From: Meandrina meandrites
Lineage: Eukaryota > Cnidaria > Anthozoa > Scleractinia > Meandrinidae
Direction: 5' to 3'
NCBI GenBank assembly: GCA_963693305.1
Contig: OY855913.1
Coordinates: 15,903,022-15,967,021, forward strand
DNA: 64,000 bases
Shown here piece by piece: positions 11,906 through 23,800 of this stretch (its first letter is position 1; the number at the start of each line of letters is the position of its first letter). A model generated the notes under the pieces. That model was not told the origin of the DNA and ran no database searches. It saw only the letters and a program-made list of their open reading frames with translations. The position numbers and the translations under genes were made by a program.

Positions 11906-13057
11906 AATTAATCTCATACCAAAAAGAACCATATACAAAACATCCATTCTAAAACCAAAAGTTAAATTTCACAGCAATTTACAGTTCATAACACGATGTC
12001 CACACTTGATTGATGTCCAACCAGTAAATTTGGCTCGGTTCCTGTATATAAAGTTGTAGTATACTTGATCATATATTACTGTTAACATTTATAATTGCTA
12101 CATAGGCTATATCGCAAAAGGTTGTTGCTTTGTAATGGTGAAAATAGTAAGAAAAGAAACAATAAAAATAAACAGCAGTTACGAAGTGTTTCAACTTTCT
12201 CCCCATGCGATAATTAATTGTCGCGTTTGTTGACAGCTGCGACTCAATTAACTACATAACACGAACTATCTTTCAGCAAATGTAAGGAAAGTTTAAGTGA
12301 AGGAATTTTCATAACTGTTTAAATTGAAGCATTGTTGAAGTTCTATGGGCGTCTTTTCCACTGCCTCGACTGAAGTTCACTGAATACTCGCGAATGCTCG
12401 TGCAATGTTTAAATTGGTTCCTTTAAGAATTGGAAATTCCTCGGCATTTGCAAGCAGCTGAGAATGCGACTTTGTGATGCTACGGCTAGGAGACAATTAT
12501 AGATGGAACATTTGCAAAATTATTAAGTGTGTACGACTGGTTGTTTTGTTCATTCAAGGACCTTGGCCTGGTGGAAGCGTTACGCCAAAACAAGAATATT
12601 CTCTAGAACCAAACAAACAGTGGGGGATTTTACTAACGGGAGTGTGTAATTCCACATACATTTTCGTTTACATTTTGTCTAGAACAAAACAACACAACAG
12701 AGAGAGTGAGAGAGACAGGGAAATCCCCGCGAAAAGTGTTCTGGCTTTGACGTCACGGCTCGACTAGCCCCAGGCTCACACTTTGCGCAGTTTCTGACCC
12801 AACCGGAAACCTCTAAAACGTGGTAAAGAGGGAAATAAAAAATTCTGGCGTCTCTTCAACTTTTCATCAATTCCCAAAATAGTCGACAATGGAATATAAA
12901 AAAGCATGTTTATTATATCACACGTTATGAACAGCACAAACAAAAACCAATCGTAACATTTCTAACAAAGACAGATGTTTCTGAAAATTTCTCGTCGTTC
13001 GCTCAGCGCCACTGCGAGTTGCCTAAAAAGGCATTATTCAAACAGGAACACGTTCAA

Positions 13058-13163
13058 AATTAAAAAAGCAGCTGCGAGGTGTTTAACTTTCTCCGTGTGG
13101 AATATAACTTCGTGTGTATGCTGTTAGCTACGACTTGAAACTACAGAAGAATTTTTGGATAAG
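13058..13163 (+). promoter_or_regulatory. Probable promoter and 5' UTR exon of GPCR gene 3
   Basis: Third copy of the conserved block (CAGCTGCGAGGTGTTTAACT, AATATAACTTCG, TTTTTGGATAAG). It ends at AAG followed by GTAAAT. The paired acceptor would be at 16965, giving an intron of about 3.8 kb enlarged by inserted elements. Confidence 0.45.
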
Positions 13164-13742
13164 GTAAATATTTTTCGGGTAATTTAAATCTAGTTAGTCA
13201 ACCTTAAAAGCAAGCTTTACTTGTTCAAGCTTTTTAAACCTTTTCACGCAATTTCTACACAATTGAATGTGTATTTTCTCGGCTGCCACTTGACAGCGTT
13301 CAGCAAGCCAAGTAAAAACAATTCAAGACCTCAAAGCAGTCTTTCATATTGCCAAGAGTATAATTCAATTTTAGACAAACATGAGGTCGGTATGTCGTGT
13401 TTCAATTTTACCCTTAGTTTAAATTTTATTTTTCTTTCTTTCAAACTCATCATCATTCATACCCCAAAACAAAGGAAAATAAAATTTGAACCAAGGATTT
13501 TATTGAACCACAACAAGTACACTGGCAAAAAAGCGAGAGAGATTCATCCTTCTCTCATGTAGAGGGGAAATAAAAGTTAAGAGAGCATTAAAAACATTCT
13601 TGAAAAGTAAAATCCAGCTGTTTGATAAGATAAGAAGGCAAAAGTTTAAATAATCATGAATTTGCATGTAATTCTAACAGACATAGCAACCTTTCATATA
13701 TTCGGTTTTCCAGCAAGTGTCAAAAATCGGGGATCTGCTTTA

Positions 13743-14211
13743 GGTTGCGTTCGATTGACCTTCTCCTGGAAAAAGAACTAACGGAATAACCCGAATGTCC
13801 GTTTCATTGAATCGCTTTATGGAATGTATTCCAAGCATTCAGCCCTGGGGAGTGGAATACTCGGAATAATCCAGAATAATTACTTCACTTCGTCCTCGCC
13901 CTGCGGCGTTTTTCAAACAACAAACGAAATGGCTACCGCCGACGACCATCAAATGTGCGAATAAAAGGAGTTGTTACTTTAAAAAGGATACTTCTGGAGT
14001 CGGGAAGCAACGCTTCTCCTTATTTCCTTGTATGAAGAAATGTTAATAACAGGAAGAAACAAGTCTGGGAATTGATTGCTATCTTGGTGTTCTATCGCGG
14101 GCATCATTCCAGAAACAGATTAATCGTTTTATTGACTTACGGACGGAATGGCTAGTCTGGAATAATCCAAAATATATTCTTAGTCCGGAATTGGGTCAAT
14201 CAAACCCAACC
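13743..14211. mobile_element. PIF/Harbinger-like MITE with TTA duplication
   Basis: A 469-bp element with inverted ends GGTTGCGTTCGATTGACC (left) and GGTCAATCAAACCCAACC (right), flanked by TTA on both sides (13740-13742 and 14212-14214). A 3-bp TTA or TAA duplication is the signature of PIF/Harbinger elements. No transposase is encoded. GGAATAATCC-type motifs repeat near both ends. Confidence 0.75.
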
Positions 14212-14252
14212 TTAATTTACTTTACTATGCTATATGATTGGCTAAAAAACCT

Positions 14253-14373
14253 CGTGCCACCTGCAAACAAATGTGTAGATGGAAAATTTGGTTCTTAATA
14301 GTTCACACGGAAGGGAATAGAACACACTAATTTTCAGCCACTTTTCAAACCGAGAAGAGCTGTTTGACTATGT
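14253..14373 (+). repeat. 121-bp direct repeat, copy 1
   Basis: From GTGCCACCTGCAAACAAATG to TTTGACTATGTTA this segment is nearly identical to about 16230-16350. The sequences diverge immediately afterwards, so the interval between them was inserted or duplicated later. Confidence 0.8.
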
Positions 14374-14431
14374 TATTACTCCGGCCCAGGCCCTCAGGGC
14401 CAGGGCAGGAGTTGAAAATTCGGCTTGATCT

Positions 14432-14963
14432 GGAGCGCTTTCCATTTGTGTGGAAAAACCGGTTGTTCCGGTGGGAAATCAAATGGAACGGGCCTTTTCA
14501 CTGGAAATTTTTCGGAAAAAAAGGAATACCTCCAGAGGTATTCCTCTTTTCCCGTTTCTCCCGGAATGACCGGAAAATTTCTGTTCCATTTGCAACAACC
14601 AGTCTGTTCGCTCATAGAGCAAGGTCGACAAGTGACCCAAAGAACGCTGAAACGTACCCGTTAAATCGATTCAAATTAATCCAAAATTTCTGTCGAGTGT
14701 AGATAGAGAACGTTCCTTTACCAGCAGCGAGAGATTTTCACTTAAACTTTCTCCAAGGCTTCATGAAGACGGAAGATTCAGTAGAAAAGTTTCACCCTCG
14801 ATCGCCATTTTCTTTTTGTGACCCAGGCTCTCGCAGTGCTATCAGAATGGAATTTTCAAAAGGAACAGCCTCTTTCCGTTCCGTTTACGTGTTGAAAAAA
14901 TTTGTACTGTTCCATTTGTCGAAAAATTTTCACCGAAAATTCCATATAAATGGAAAGCGCTCC
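14432..14963. mobile_element. Inverted-repeat element (MITE-like), 0.53 kb
   Basis: The left end GGAGCGCTTTCCATTTGTGT is mirrored at the right by ATATAAATGGAAAGCGCTCC. Imperfect complementarity extends about 110 bp inward through GAAATTTTTCGG and AAATGGAAC motifs. The centre holds a perfect short palindrome, GGAATACCTC-CA-GAGGTATTCC (about 14523-14544). No coding content is recognised, and the three overlapping open frames here are by-products of the palindromic arms. Confidence 0.65.
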
Positions 14964-15034
14964 TGTAGTCGTCGCCAGAATTCTGCATTCTTGCGCAATA
15001 GTGACGTAATCCTAGGGCGCTTTGCTCAGTAAGG

Positions 15035-15173
15035 CACTACCTCTCTGGAACCTCTATTTTCATTCGCCCGCTGTAAACACTACCTCTATTGTTATTCAGG
15101 GCTAGGGGCATTGTTATGAGCTGTTATCTATTGTTTTAAGAACCAATGAATTATCTCGTTCCGAGAGGTAGTG
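15035..15173. mobile_element. CACTACCTCTC-type MITE, copy 1
   Basis: The left end CACTACCTCTCTGGAAC mirrors the right end GTTCCGAGAGGTAGTG. A second copy, over 90 percent identical by eye, occupies 29886-30024 in the same orientation. Both are preceded by CAGTAAG and followed by GGCG, so the unit may extend a few bases further on each side. Noncoding. Confidence 0.8.
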
Positions 15174-15224
15174 GGCGACCCGCTTTGCTGGCGAGCTTTT
15201 CCACGGACCTATCACGTGCTCAAC

Positions 15225-15334
15225 CAGCCTAGTCCCTTGGCGCTCTCGGCTCGGTCAAACCTGGACCCTATTGTGAGCCATGACGTCACCGGTAGAGACT
15301 ACAGGACAAGAGAGAACGCCTGGGGACTAGGCTG
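15225..15334. mobile_element. 110-bp MITE with 9-bp target duplication
   Basis: Ends CAGCCTAGTCCC and GGGACTAGGCTG are inverted repeats. The flanks carry a perfect GTGCTCAAC duplication (15216-15224 and 15335-15343). A 9-bp duplication points to the Mutator-like superfamily. Confidence 0.8.
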
Positions 15335-15414
15335 GTGCTCAACGTGACAGGCCACGCTCGTGGAAAAACTCGTGGAAAAGTACTGGCCGAATACTGTTTA
15401 ATGGCGACCTTTTG

Positions 15415-15575
15415 CCTTGGAGTGAACACTGTGTACTGAGCGAACCTTCCGCCTTGTGGGAGCGAACACTGTGTTGTGAGCGAACCTTTCATCTTGGAGC
15501 GAACCTGTACTGATCGAACACTGTGTACTGAGCGAACCTTCCGCCTTGGAGCGAACCTGTACTGAGCAAACACTT
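15415..15575. repeat. GAGCGAACCTTCCGCCTTG minisatellite
   Basis: About five degenerate units built from GCGAACCTTCCGCCTTGG and GCGAACACTGTGTACTGA, alternating in varied order. The two open frames on the minus strand (15286-15595) translate this repeat and are not genes. Confidence 0.8.
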
Positions 15576-16229
15576 TTGTCTTTCAAGGATTTCAATAGGA
15601 AACTGCTTTATTGAAGGGCTGATGCAAGTTTCCATCAAATGTCTGCATTTTCAAACTTATAACTTTTCAGATAAAATGCGAAGTTTGTTTTTTTATGTGC
15701 GTCGTTGATGGTAAATTAGACTTTGTAACGCTTTAGTCGATACATTTTATACATTCAAACGACCACTGAGTACAATTCACACAAATGAAGTCATAAAACG
15801 AAACGTTCAGTACAGAAAACAAACCAAAAGGTAACGTATTTACCATTACGTGAAAGCAATGGCGTCACGCCATAACGTCTCAAGCGTGACAAAATGGATG
15901 CGGCGTGACAAACAGGCGGTTAATAACAGACTATTGCTAACGACTGTTTTTATGTTTTTATGACTTTTCTCTCTCAATTCGCACCAGTTACCCTTAGTTG
16001 TCTGCTGCAACTTTAAATTAGCGTAAACACTGTGATTCTGAACGATTAACAAAATTAAAGGATTTTCAGTGATTTGAACAGTTACATATCATTTTGACAT
16101 AAATCAACCCCCCAACATCGATCTCAACCGCGAATCTACATACCCCTAAAATGGCCGGAGTGTACGCCCAAGAGGCGTCTTGTTAGTATTCAATTGCAAT
16201 TCTCTCTACTGAAACCCCCATATCATTTT
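15576..16229. other. Noncoding spacer
   Basis: No gene is supported. The end (about 16190-16225, TTCAATTGCAATTCTCTCTA) resembles sequence just before the GPCR 5' UTR acceptors, so it is a stray fragment of the receptor duplication. Confidence 0.5.
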
Positions 16230-17102
16230 CGTGCCACCTGCAAACAAATGTGTAGATGGAAAATTTGGTTCTTAATAGTTCACATGAAAGGGAATAGAAC
16301 ACACTAATTTTCAGCCACTTTCCAAACCGAGAAGTGCTGTTTGACTATGTTACCAATGGGCATAAAACTATATCCAGCGTGTCAGGATATAACCATGCTA
16401 ATGACCCAGTAACATTTTATAGCGCTTCGTAGCTCCAATGCTCGATGCTTTTGTTGATTCCATGGTAAGTAAATGTCAAATTGATAAATGACGTGATATT
16501 CCACTTTTCGTGAACAATTTTATTATTGTTACAACACCTCTGAAACCGACATCAGAGTCGTTTTCATGTATATAAATAGCATAGATAGACTGCCTAATGG
16601 ACTTTTTTCGGCTGTAAATGACACAGTCGATATACGTTTGACCAAAACTTCCCGTGCCCAAAACCACGAGTCTCAACAGTGACCTTGAAATAAGCAAAAA
16701 CGCTTGTAATAGTGTGATTTTACTAAAGCCGTGGAATAGTTATCATATACTTTTAGATACTAATTCCATTAGTGTTGACTACTACGCATTAACTGTTTCA
16801 ATAGTGTTTCCCGGGTTAAATAATATCGCTTATCGGGTGTTCCGTTACTGGATGGTAATTAGCATGGGTAGTTAGTGAATTCACCACCACCGCTGGCATG
16901 TTTGGAAATAGTATTCGATTGCGATTTTCTCCACTGAAACCCCCATATCCTTTTCTAATCAACAGGAAAAAGACATCTGAACAAGTGTTAAGACCAACAC
17001 GACGAAGATTGTTGGAAATTTCTTCTCTGATGGTCCTGAACCTTTAAAAGAGAACTGACAAAAAAGGAGCATTAACTATTTTCATAACTAGCTCGCAACA
17101 AG
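16230..17102 (+). repeat. Direct repeat copy 2 and upstream region of GPCR gene 3
   Basis: Positions 16230-16350 repeat 14253-14373. From about 16490 to 17100 the sequence is homologous to about 2950-3398 and 8040-8520, including ACACAGTCGATATA, AAAACCACGAG and the acceptor AATCAACAG ending at 16965. This is receptor-family upstream DNA with the 5' UTR end of the coding exon. Confidence 0.65.
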
Positions 17103-18026
17103 ATGGGAAACTTAACTGAAGATGAAAATAACATTACAGACCAAGAGGTACTTTGCACAACAGCCCTTAAAACACATCAGAAGATATTTTTTTCAGCATT
17201 TAATATTCCTCTCTCCTTCACTGCATTTCTTGGGAATGTTCTCATCATTGTTGCTCTTCAAAAGGTGTCGTTGGTTCATCCGCCATCAAAGCTTTTGTTG
17301 GCATGCCTTGCGAGCACCGATCTCTGTGTGGGTCTCATTACACAGCCTCTTTACGTTGCTATGAAAATGTCTCCAGAAAACTCCAAACATTGTCACTATC
17401 TTAGAATCCTTTTTGAGACAATAGGTTCCATGTTTTGTGCAGTATCTTTGTTAACACTGACTGCAATCAGTGTAGACAGACTTCTCGCTCTGTTGTTGGG
17501 ACTAAGATACAGACAGCTGGTAACTTTGAGGACAGTGCAGCTTGTTGTTGTTGCTTTTTGGCTTTTTAGTGCTGCTGTTTCAATAATAGTGTTTTTCAAC
17601 TATCTTATTGCTATAAGCATCGCTTGCATAGTGGTGTTATTGTGCATAGTAATCTCAACCTTTTGTTACATAAAAATCTTTCTTACACTTCGCCATCATC
17701 AAACTCAAGTACAAGACCATGTTCACCAAGGACAACCGAATGGAGGAGGAATTGTACTGAATATAGCGCGATACAGAAAGACAGTGTCTAGTGCACTGTG
17801 GATACAAATGACATTACTGGCTTGTTATCTTCCATATGGTATATTTGTAGGTATATTTGCAGTTACTGGGTCATCTAAATCATCACTCGATATCGTTTGG
17901 GCTATAACAGTATCTCTACTGTTGTTAAACTCATCTCTAAATCCCTTTCTGTATTGTTGGAAGATGAGGGAAGTAAGACAAGCAGTGAAGCAGACAATCC
18001 GACAGTTTTGCTGCTTCTCAAGTTAA
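17103..18026 (+). CDS. Class A (rhodopsin-like) GPCR, copy 3 of the tandem trio
   Basis: A 307-residue intact single-exon receptor, closely similar to copies 1 and 2. It keeps N3 glycosylation (NLTEDENN), TM1 GNVLIIV, TM2 [21 protein letters not shown] after TM3, ACYLPYG in TM6, NSSLNPFLYCW in TM7 and a CCFSS tail. As in copy 1, extracellular loop 2 is nearly missing and the DRY arginine position reads DRL, with the basic residue pushed into GLRYRQ. Differences between copies concentrate in the N-terminus, the TM2-TM3 loop (MKMSPENSKHCHY) and extracellular loop 3 plus TM6-TM7 (VTGSSKSSLDIV), which are the ligand-facing parts. That pattern fits diversification of ligand specificity, which is inference only. 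Intracellular loops and helix 8 are nearly invariant. Confidence 0.94.
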   Translation: MGNLTEDENNITDQEVLCTTALKTHQKIFFSAFNIPLSFTAFLGNVLIIVALQKVSLVHPPSKLLLACLASTDLCVGLITQPLYVAMKMSPENSKHCHYLRILFETIGSMFCAVSLLTLTAISVDRLLALLLGLRYRQLVTLRTVQLVVVAFWLFSAAVSIIVFFNYLIAISIACIVVLLCIVISTFCYIKIFLTLRHHQTQVQDHVHQGQPNGGGIVLNIARYRKTVSSALWIQMTLLACYLPYGIFVGIFAVTGSSKSSLDIVWAITVSLLLLNSSLNPFLYCWKMREVRQAVKQTIRQFCCFSS

Positions 18027-18549
18027 CTGCTTGGTATATACTTAAAAGCACGCATCTCAACTTGAAAGCAACTCACAAAATGCGATTTACACAGTGTAAT
18101 CTGGCCAATGAAAGTATGGCTTTCTCTGGACGAGTTTCATTAACGAGTAAGTTATCCAATTCCCCTGTGTGATAAACATTTATTTTGTCCTCATATACCT
18201 ATTAAGTCAAGCAGGCTTGGGACGCGAAAAGAGGAAATTAACTAAATACATAAAGGAAAGTTTCCTTCTTTGTATTCCCGCTGTTTTTGCATTTCTTGTT
18301 GACAAATCAATCCGCTCTGTCACAACTCTGGAAAACGAGCTGCCATTAGAATTCGACACAACTACGCATGAGCAGAATGTCATTTGTAGCAAAATCACAG
18401 TCGGACGGTAATGCGCACGACCAGACCATTATTTGTAGGTCACGTGATAGGCTTTCGGCCAATGAAAAGAAAGAGAAAAAATGTATCGAATGATAATGTA
18501 TTTTCTTAATAAATTTGCTCTTATTGAACAGCAGTTACAGTAATACCCC
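18027..18549. other. 3' flank of GPCR gene 3
   Basis: Noncoding. The first part is the 3' UTR candidate. No further paralogous receptor fragment is seen after this point. Confidence 0.5.
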
Positions 18550-18810
18550 ATGAACTACAGCGGTTCTAAACGGTGGAATAGCCTGCCAGACCGCCTGAGG
18601 AGTAAAGAAAGCTTAGGAGCCTTCAAAAAGGGTCTAAAGGACAACCAGAACGTAAACTTTGTAAACAGACAAATGTAATCAAACCTTAGAAATAGGTTAG
18701 TCAGTATTAGCATTAGCAGTATTTTTACTATACACGACCACATCAGCTATGCTGTAAAACTATCATGTCTAAATAAAAGATATTATATTATTATTATTAT
18801 TAGTTGTTGT
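18550..18810 (+). mobile_element. 3' tail of a non-LTR retrotransposon (LINE)
   Basis: An open frame at 18550-18678 encodes the last residues of a LINE reverse transcriptase protein, with the family-typical KRWNSLPDRLRS and SLGAFKKGLK motifs. It is followed by a 3' UTR with AATAAAAG and an (ATT)n tail ending near 18803. It is 5'-truncated, as usual for LINE copies, so there is no catalytic domain. Confidence 0.75.
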
Positions 18811-18829
18811 TGTTCAACAAACTTTGCGT

Positions 18830-19620
18830 TATGTTGTTGGTGACAAGCGAAAACATACGATACTCGCACGTGAGTAAGGTCAAACGCCTTCTTGAGTTTA
18901 CACACCGGCCGTTTGTAATAAAAGAGTGTCAAGTTTTCTGTTTACCAAATCTAATAAATCTCATCAAATATCATTTGTCTCTTTCGTTTATACTTTGTAT
19001 TTATTAGTCAGGCCCGTAGCCAGGATTTTGCAGGGGGGGGGGGGGGGTGCGTATGAGCGCCTCAGGCGCGAGAACGTAGGGAGGTGTGGGGGTATCCTCC
19101 CTCAGGAAATTTTGAAAAAAATAGGTAATCTTAGACAGCATTTCGTGCGTTTTGAAGACAGTTCGTTAGAAAACAAGGTAGGTAAAAGTGAAGGACATCA
19201 GGTAGAATGTATCATTGAAATTAACGTAGAATCACACAATTTTATCCAAAATATACCATACGAATCTACAAATGATGGACCTTCAACCCAAAGGACCATT
19301 TTGAATGCAAATAGTCAAAGCATGGAAATACCATTTCCCTTTATTTTTTTTTTTTGATATTTTTTTTTCACAATAAGCGGACTTCCAAGGCTCACGTGGG
19401 GGGAAGGGGGGGGGGGGGGTGGGGTGTGCGGACGCACCCATCGCATCCCCCTCCCTACGGGCCTGTTAGTGCTTTCTAACTGCCATAGAGTGTTTGCTTT
19501 GCATTCTAACAGATTTGTTCTTGAGTGCCCAGTGCTTTTTGTTATGCTGGATAATCGTAACTTACAAACCCCATGGGACGCCAGCATTGAGCGATGACGT
19601 CATACGTCATCACTTAAAAA
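18830..19620. repeat. Diverged copy of the 296-bp repeat found at 30.8-31.4 kb
   Basis: Stretches such as GATACTCGCACGTGAGTAAGGTCAAACGC, TTTCTGTTTACCAAATCTAATAA and GTCTCTTTCGTTTATACTT match 30768-31363. A MITE (19009-19465) has been inserted here; the copies at 30.9 and 31.2 kb show the uninterrupted site. Downstream, ATGACGTCATACGTCATCACTTAAAAA matches about 31490-31520. Confidence 0.7.
19009..19465. mobile_element. CAGGCCCGTAGCC-type MITE with 5-bp TTAGT duplication
   Basis: Ends CAGGCCCGTAG and CTACGGGCCTG are inverted repeats followed inward by G-rich runs. TTAGT flanks both sides (19004-19008 and 19466-19470). The empty site survives in the paralogous repeat near 30955-30980, confirming the insertion. 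The open frames crossing it are spurious. Confidence 0.8.
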
Positions 19621-20832
19621 TGGCGACTGGTAATTTAACAAACATTTACAGTTGGAATAAGAAAGTCACTGTGTCTCAAATGGTTCCTGATCGATGTTTA
19701 TGTGCAATAAGCCATTTTCGTACTCTCTGACAGAACTGGATCGAACTAGCTTGCAACAGAGGCTAATGCGTGTAAGGGAATCTTTTTTTTTTAATGCAAA
19801 TGACATAAAAGTGTTTCCATGCATTTTTTTTTACTAGAGTTTACATCGTAAATGTTCCCATTCTAAAGAATAAGCGGCCAAACTGTTTTAAGATGTATGG
19901 TGGCACAGATGCAAGATACATTTACAACACGATTGTTGTAAGCAGTGCCAACCAAGCAAAATTAACCAATCAAAGGGCAGAACAAGAACAACGCATTCCA
20001 ACATTTTTGATTTGAGCCAATCAAACGTCGAGTATAAAACAATGAATCGGAACTTTTTCGATCGTGACGTGTAAAGCTTTATGGCATAATGGATTTCAAG
20101 TTCAACCCTTTTGTTCCTGAGAAGTTTCATTCATATACGATTTAGATTTGGAAAGTAAATATCTGCGAAGTCATTGAAAGAACTGAAAGAGAAATTCCTG
20201 CAGTGCGTGAACAGAACGACCATTATGTTTTCACAAATTTGAAAATAAAATCGGTTACGGTTACAGCATCGACCTTCAGTTTGTTTTTGAGTAGTTTCAC
20301 TTGCTGGGGATTTCACAGCACGATTGATAAAACTCAATACACGGGATGCCAGAAAGGAAGACCGGTTACAAACAGCAGTGAACGCGACGAACTGCTTATT
20401 TACGGCAAAGTGTCTGCAGTGCGTGGCAGATTTGAAAACATCAGCTTATTCGCCCCGCTCGAGATGAATTCGGTTAGTTTGGAGCGTGGGGTCTTCGATT
20501 TCCATCGTATTGTAATTCCACTGTACTGCGATTGGTTGACAGTACTATTTGGAAAATAAATAGAGGGAAATTCAAAGCTGCGAGGAAGAGTGTCGGCTGT
20601 AAGTTTCGGGGCGTATATTTTCGTCAGAACAACAATTTTTCGCCTTGATGAGTTTACCAAATTTTCTTACCTACGGGACGCGGGGGCTCCGCTCACGCGC
20701 ACATTCGGCCACGCAGGAGCTCCATTATAAAATAGCCATTAAGGTGTGAACACATTCACAAGTGGACAAAACACGACAAAACGTGCATTACAAGGCAAAA
20801 AAGAATGAGTTTCAAAATGTACGGTTTCATAC
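19621..20832. other. Region 3' of the last detected protease exon
   Basis: If the CFAD-like protease gene is complete, its catalytic exons should lie here or further left on the minus strand. I scanned by eye for the GSCWAF, NSW and HAV-type motifs and saw none. Around 20150-20600, a GGAAAGTAAATA / GGAAAATAAATA unit with CTGCAGTGCGTG recurs with modest divergence. No gene is supported. Confidence 0.4.
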
Positions 20833-23800
20833 CTCAAATTTTGCCTGAAGATATCTCTGCGCTGGTTATGTTCCTTCCTGTCCACCATGTTAGCATATTT
20901 TCTGGGATGTTTAATAAGAAAGTGTTCAAACAGCTCGTGAACTTTCTCTTGGCCATGAGGTTCAATGAACTCTTGCATAGGATTTGCCAGCAGGCTTGAC
21001 ATATCTCCAGGCCCAGGAAAGCCTTTACAAGTCATGCCTTAGTTAAGCAAACAAAAGTAATAATAAAAAATAAAAAACATCAGTGTACGTAATCATGGAA
21101 AACAATTTGGAAACGTTCTGAAATTATTCTTGGTTTTCATGTTACGTCATAAAATTCTGAAATCAAAGTTCAAAAGGCCTGCTTAACTTTCGGTGTCACT
21201 AGGTGTAAGATAAATTAAAAATACATCTTTTTGCAAATTTTCAGCTCGGTTGTGCCCTTCCTTTTTTAAAAACAGAGCATTTTGAATATTTGAGTTCTCC
21301 GCCGTATGTGATATCAAGCTGAGTGCCGTGACAAAGTTGTTTTGATTCAAAAAAGGCCTTTCCTTTCCATTTTTGCAGATTGAACATTCCCAGTGTACTA
21401 AGTGCTGTTTATGTAATAGATCATGAGCCAAAAGTAGTCGGTATTAATAGTAAAATTAAGTTCCAGATGTTTTCTCTGACATCACGGCGGCCATGTTTGT
21501 GTCCCTCGGAAGGGGGTGTGGACAAAACCTGGGCCCAGGCCCATGGGCTACCCTATGGGCCACACTATGGGCTATGGGCTTGTTTCTTTAATTATCTATT
21601 ATTAATAATTATTATTTATTAATAATGAATGTCAATAATTAATTATTAGTTTATAGTAGTATTATTAAAATTATATATACATAGTAATTATAAATACTAA
21701 TTTGTTTGTTTTATTGACAGCCTCCAACCTTATCACGCAATCTATCATTCCCTGGAAAGATTGCATAACAAATGAAGAGATTGCGTGATGAGCTAGCCTG
21801 CGAGCAGGCTCCCAAAGAAATCGGCGAGTGAAGCGAGCCGAGAAGGGCCTGAGGGAGAATTAACCTTTTCCTGCCACTTTCTTATCCTCGACCGGAGAGC
21901 CTGTTCACAGGCTAGTGATGAGCCAAAAGAAAAAACTAAGGAGGTCAGCCAAACAGAGAAACGAGGACTGATCGATTTCTCGATTTCTCGGTGAAATAAA
22001 AGGCCTCCTTCCCCTTTTAAGTGGTATGGTGGGCATTCTTTAATTGCGTTTGACAAAGAACGCCTTCATTAAAAGCATCACTCACCCCCCCCCCCCCCCC
22101 CCCCCCCTTTCTTACCCCATCCCATCAAGCCGCCCGTTTTGATCTGGTGTCAAGCTGTGACTCTAATCTCGCTTAAAGTGCACATGAAGTAAAAAATAAT
22201 TACTGCTTATTTTTAAGGCTTTTCGAAATAAAGATGAATGGCGTTTTCCTTGTGATATGCAAATGAGGAAAGCGATGACGTCATTAACCGTTCCAGAAAA
22301 GGATATATCACTGAATCAAGCATATCTCTTGGAGTATTAAAGCGGTGTTCTTCAAACTTGGCACCATCAATGTTCATCATAAAAGGCACAAGATGGCACC
22401 TGTTGCGCCGTGATTTATCTTTTTGTGGAACGATTAATGACGTCATCACTTTCCTCATTTGCATAATACAAAAACCTAAATATCTCTACAACGAAAAAAG
22501 ATATTTCAAAAAGGAAAATGCTTTCGTCTTTATTTTGAAAAGCCTTAAAAATAAGCAATAAATATTTTTTACTTCATAGGCACTTTAAGACTATTTGATG
22601 TATAATTGGATTGGTGTTACATTTTAAAACATGAGAACGACAGTCTGAGTGATTCACCAGGGATCGTCAAGCGAAGGAAATTTTCGAAAATTTTATACGC
22701 ATATCAGCGATGCTCAAAATTTGGTGCTTTGACAAATCTGTAATGATTTTTAACGATCAAGAAACTGATGCTGCTACCACCAAGAAACTGATCAAGAAAC
22801 TGATGCTGCTACCAATTTTTTTAAGTCCTACTTGTCTGCATGAATTTTTTTTCTCCTTTGCACGAACATTTTTTTAACCCACAACCGCTTGCAGGAAATT
22901 TTTTAGTCAAGTTTCCCTTGCAGGAACTTCTTTTTGGGAAAAGTTACCCCCCCTCCGGTAATTTCTAATGGAACAGTGTAAAATGGGGTTGACAGGCCTG
23001 TGCGACTCCCTAGCGCGTGTTTTAGCCTCTTTCATAGTTTGGCATGTACGAGTATATCGTTGAGCGATTGCCCTCTTTTGTACGACATGAGGGGTGGATC
23101 TTTGTAAATTTCCCTCAGCAATGGTTGTTGTTCTATTAAATGCCAGTGTTCCATGAGAATTTGTTTTAGATTACGCACTGATGGTTGGTATTGTGTGACA
23201 AAAGGCAAGATTCGTTTGTTTTCCTTTTTTGTCGGTTGGAGAGGTAGCTTCCTGTCTTCAAAATTCACTTGTGATAGAGTCGTTTGAATGAGATTTTCCG
23301 GGTAACCTCTATCTAGCAAATGTGATTTGAAGTTTTTAATTTTCTCTTGAAATGTTTCTTTACAAGAGTTTGTTCTGAGAAGTCTTAAAGCCTCTCCTTT
23401 GATGAAGCCTTTTTTAATTCCCGGTGGGTGAGACGAGCTGAAATGTGTATATTGGAACGTCTCAGTAGGCTTAAAATGAGTTTTTACGTCAAGAACTGCC
23501 TCTTTTTCGAACCTTTTGCCTTTATAGATGTTGGTGTCCAGGAATGTTATTTCTGTGTCAGAAATTTCAGCCGTAAATTTGATCGTGGGGTGGTGATTGT
23601 TCGCTTGTTCAATGAACTGTATTATGTTTTCTCTCGAGGTTGGAGTGTGTTAATAAAGTAAACAAATTAGTATTTATAATTAGTATGTATATAATTTTAA
23701 TGATACTATTATAAACTAATATTAATTATTGATATTCATTAGTAATAGATAATAATTATTAATAATAATAGAAAAAATGATTAATAAATAATTAAAGAAA

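Larger units (their letters stand above)
10512..13715 (+). repeat. Second copy of the GPCR upstream block
   Basis: A direct copy of about 1-2160. It includes the TTATTTGTGTTTTTATTGTG start, the AACTTTCTCCCCATGCGAT sub-block (12195-12213) and the second sub-block with the putative 5' UTR exon (about 13058-13163). It differs by scattered substitutions, small indels and a large insertion at 10701-11905. Similarity to copy 1 fades around 13715, where another element begins nearby. Confidence 0.75.

Noticed and set aside
14364..14702. 112-codon frame and its overlapping partners on both strands
   Set aside because: They arise from the palindromic arms of the 14432-14963 element.
15286..15595. Arginine/valine-rich minus-strand frames
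   Set aside because: They only translate the GAGCGAACC minisatellite and the adjacent MITE.
18926..19357. 143-codon plus-strand frame
   Set aside because: It crosses the border of a MITE and a poly-G run. No domain is recognisable and the empty-site copy lacks it.
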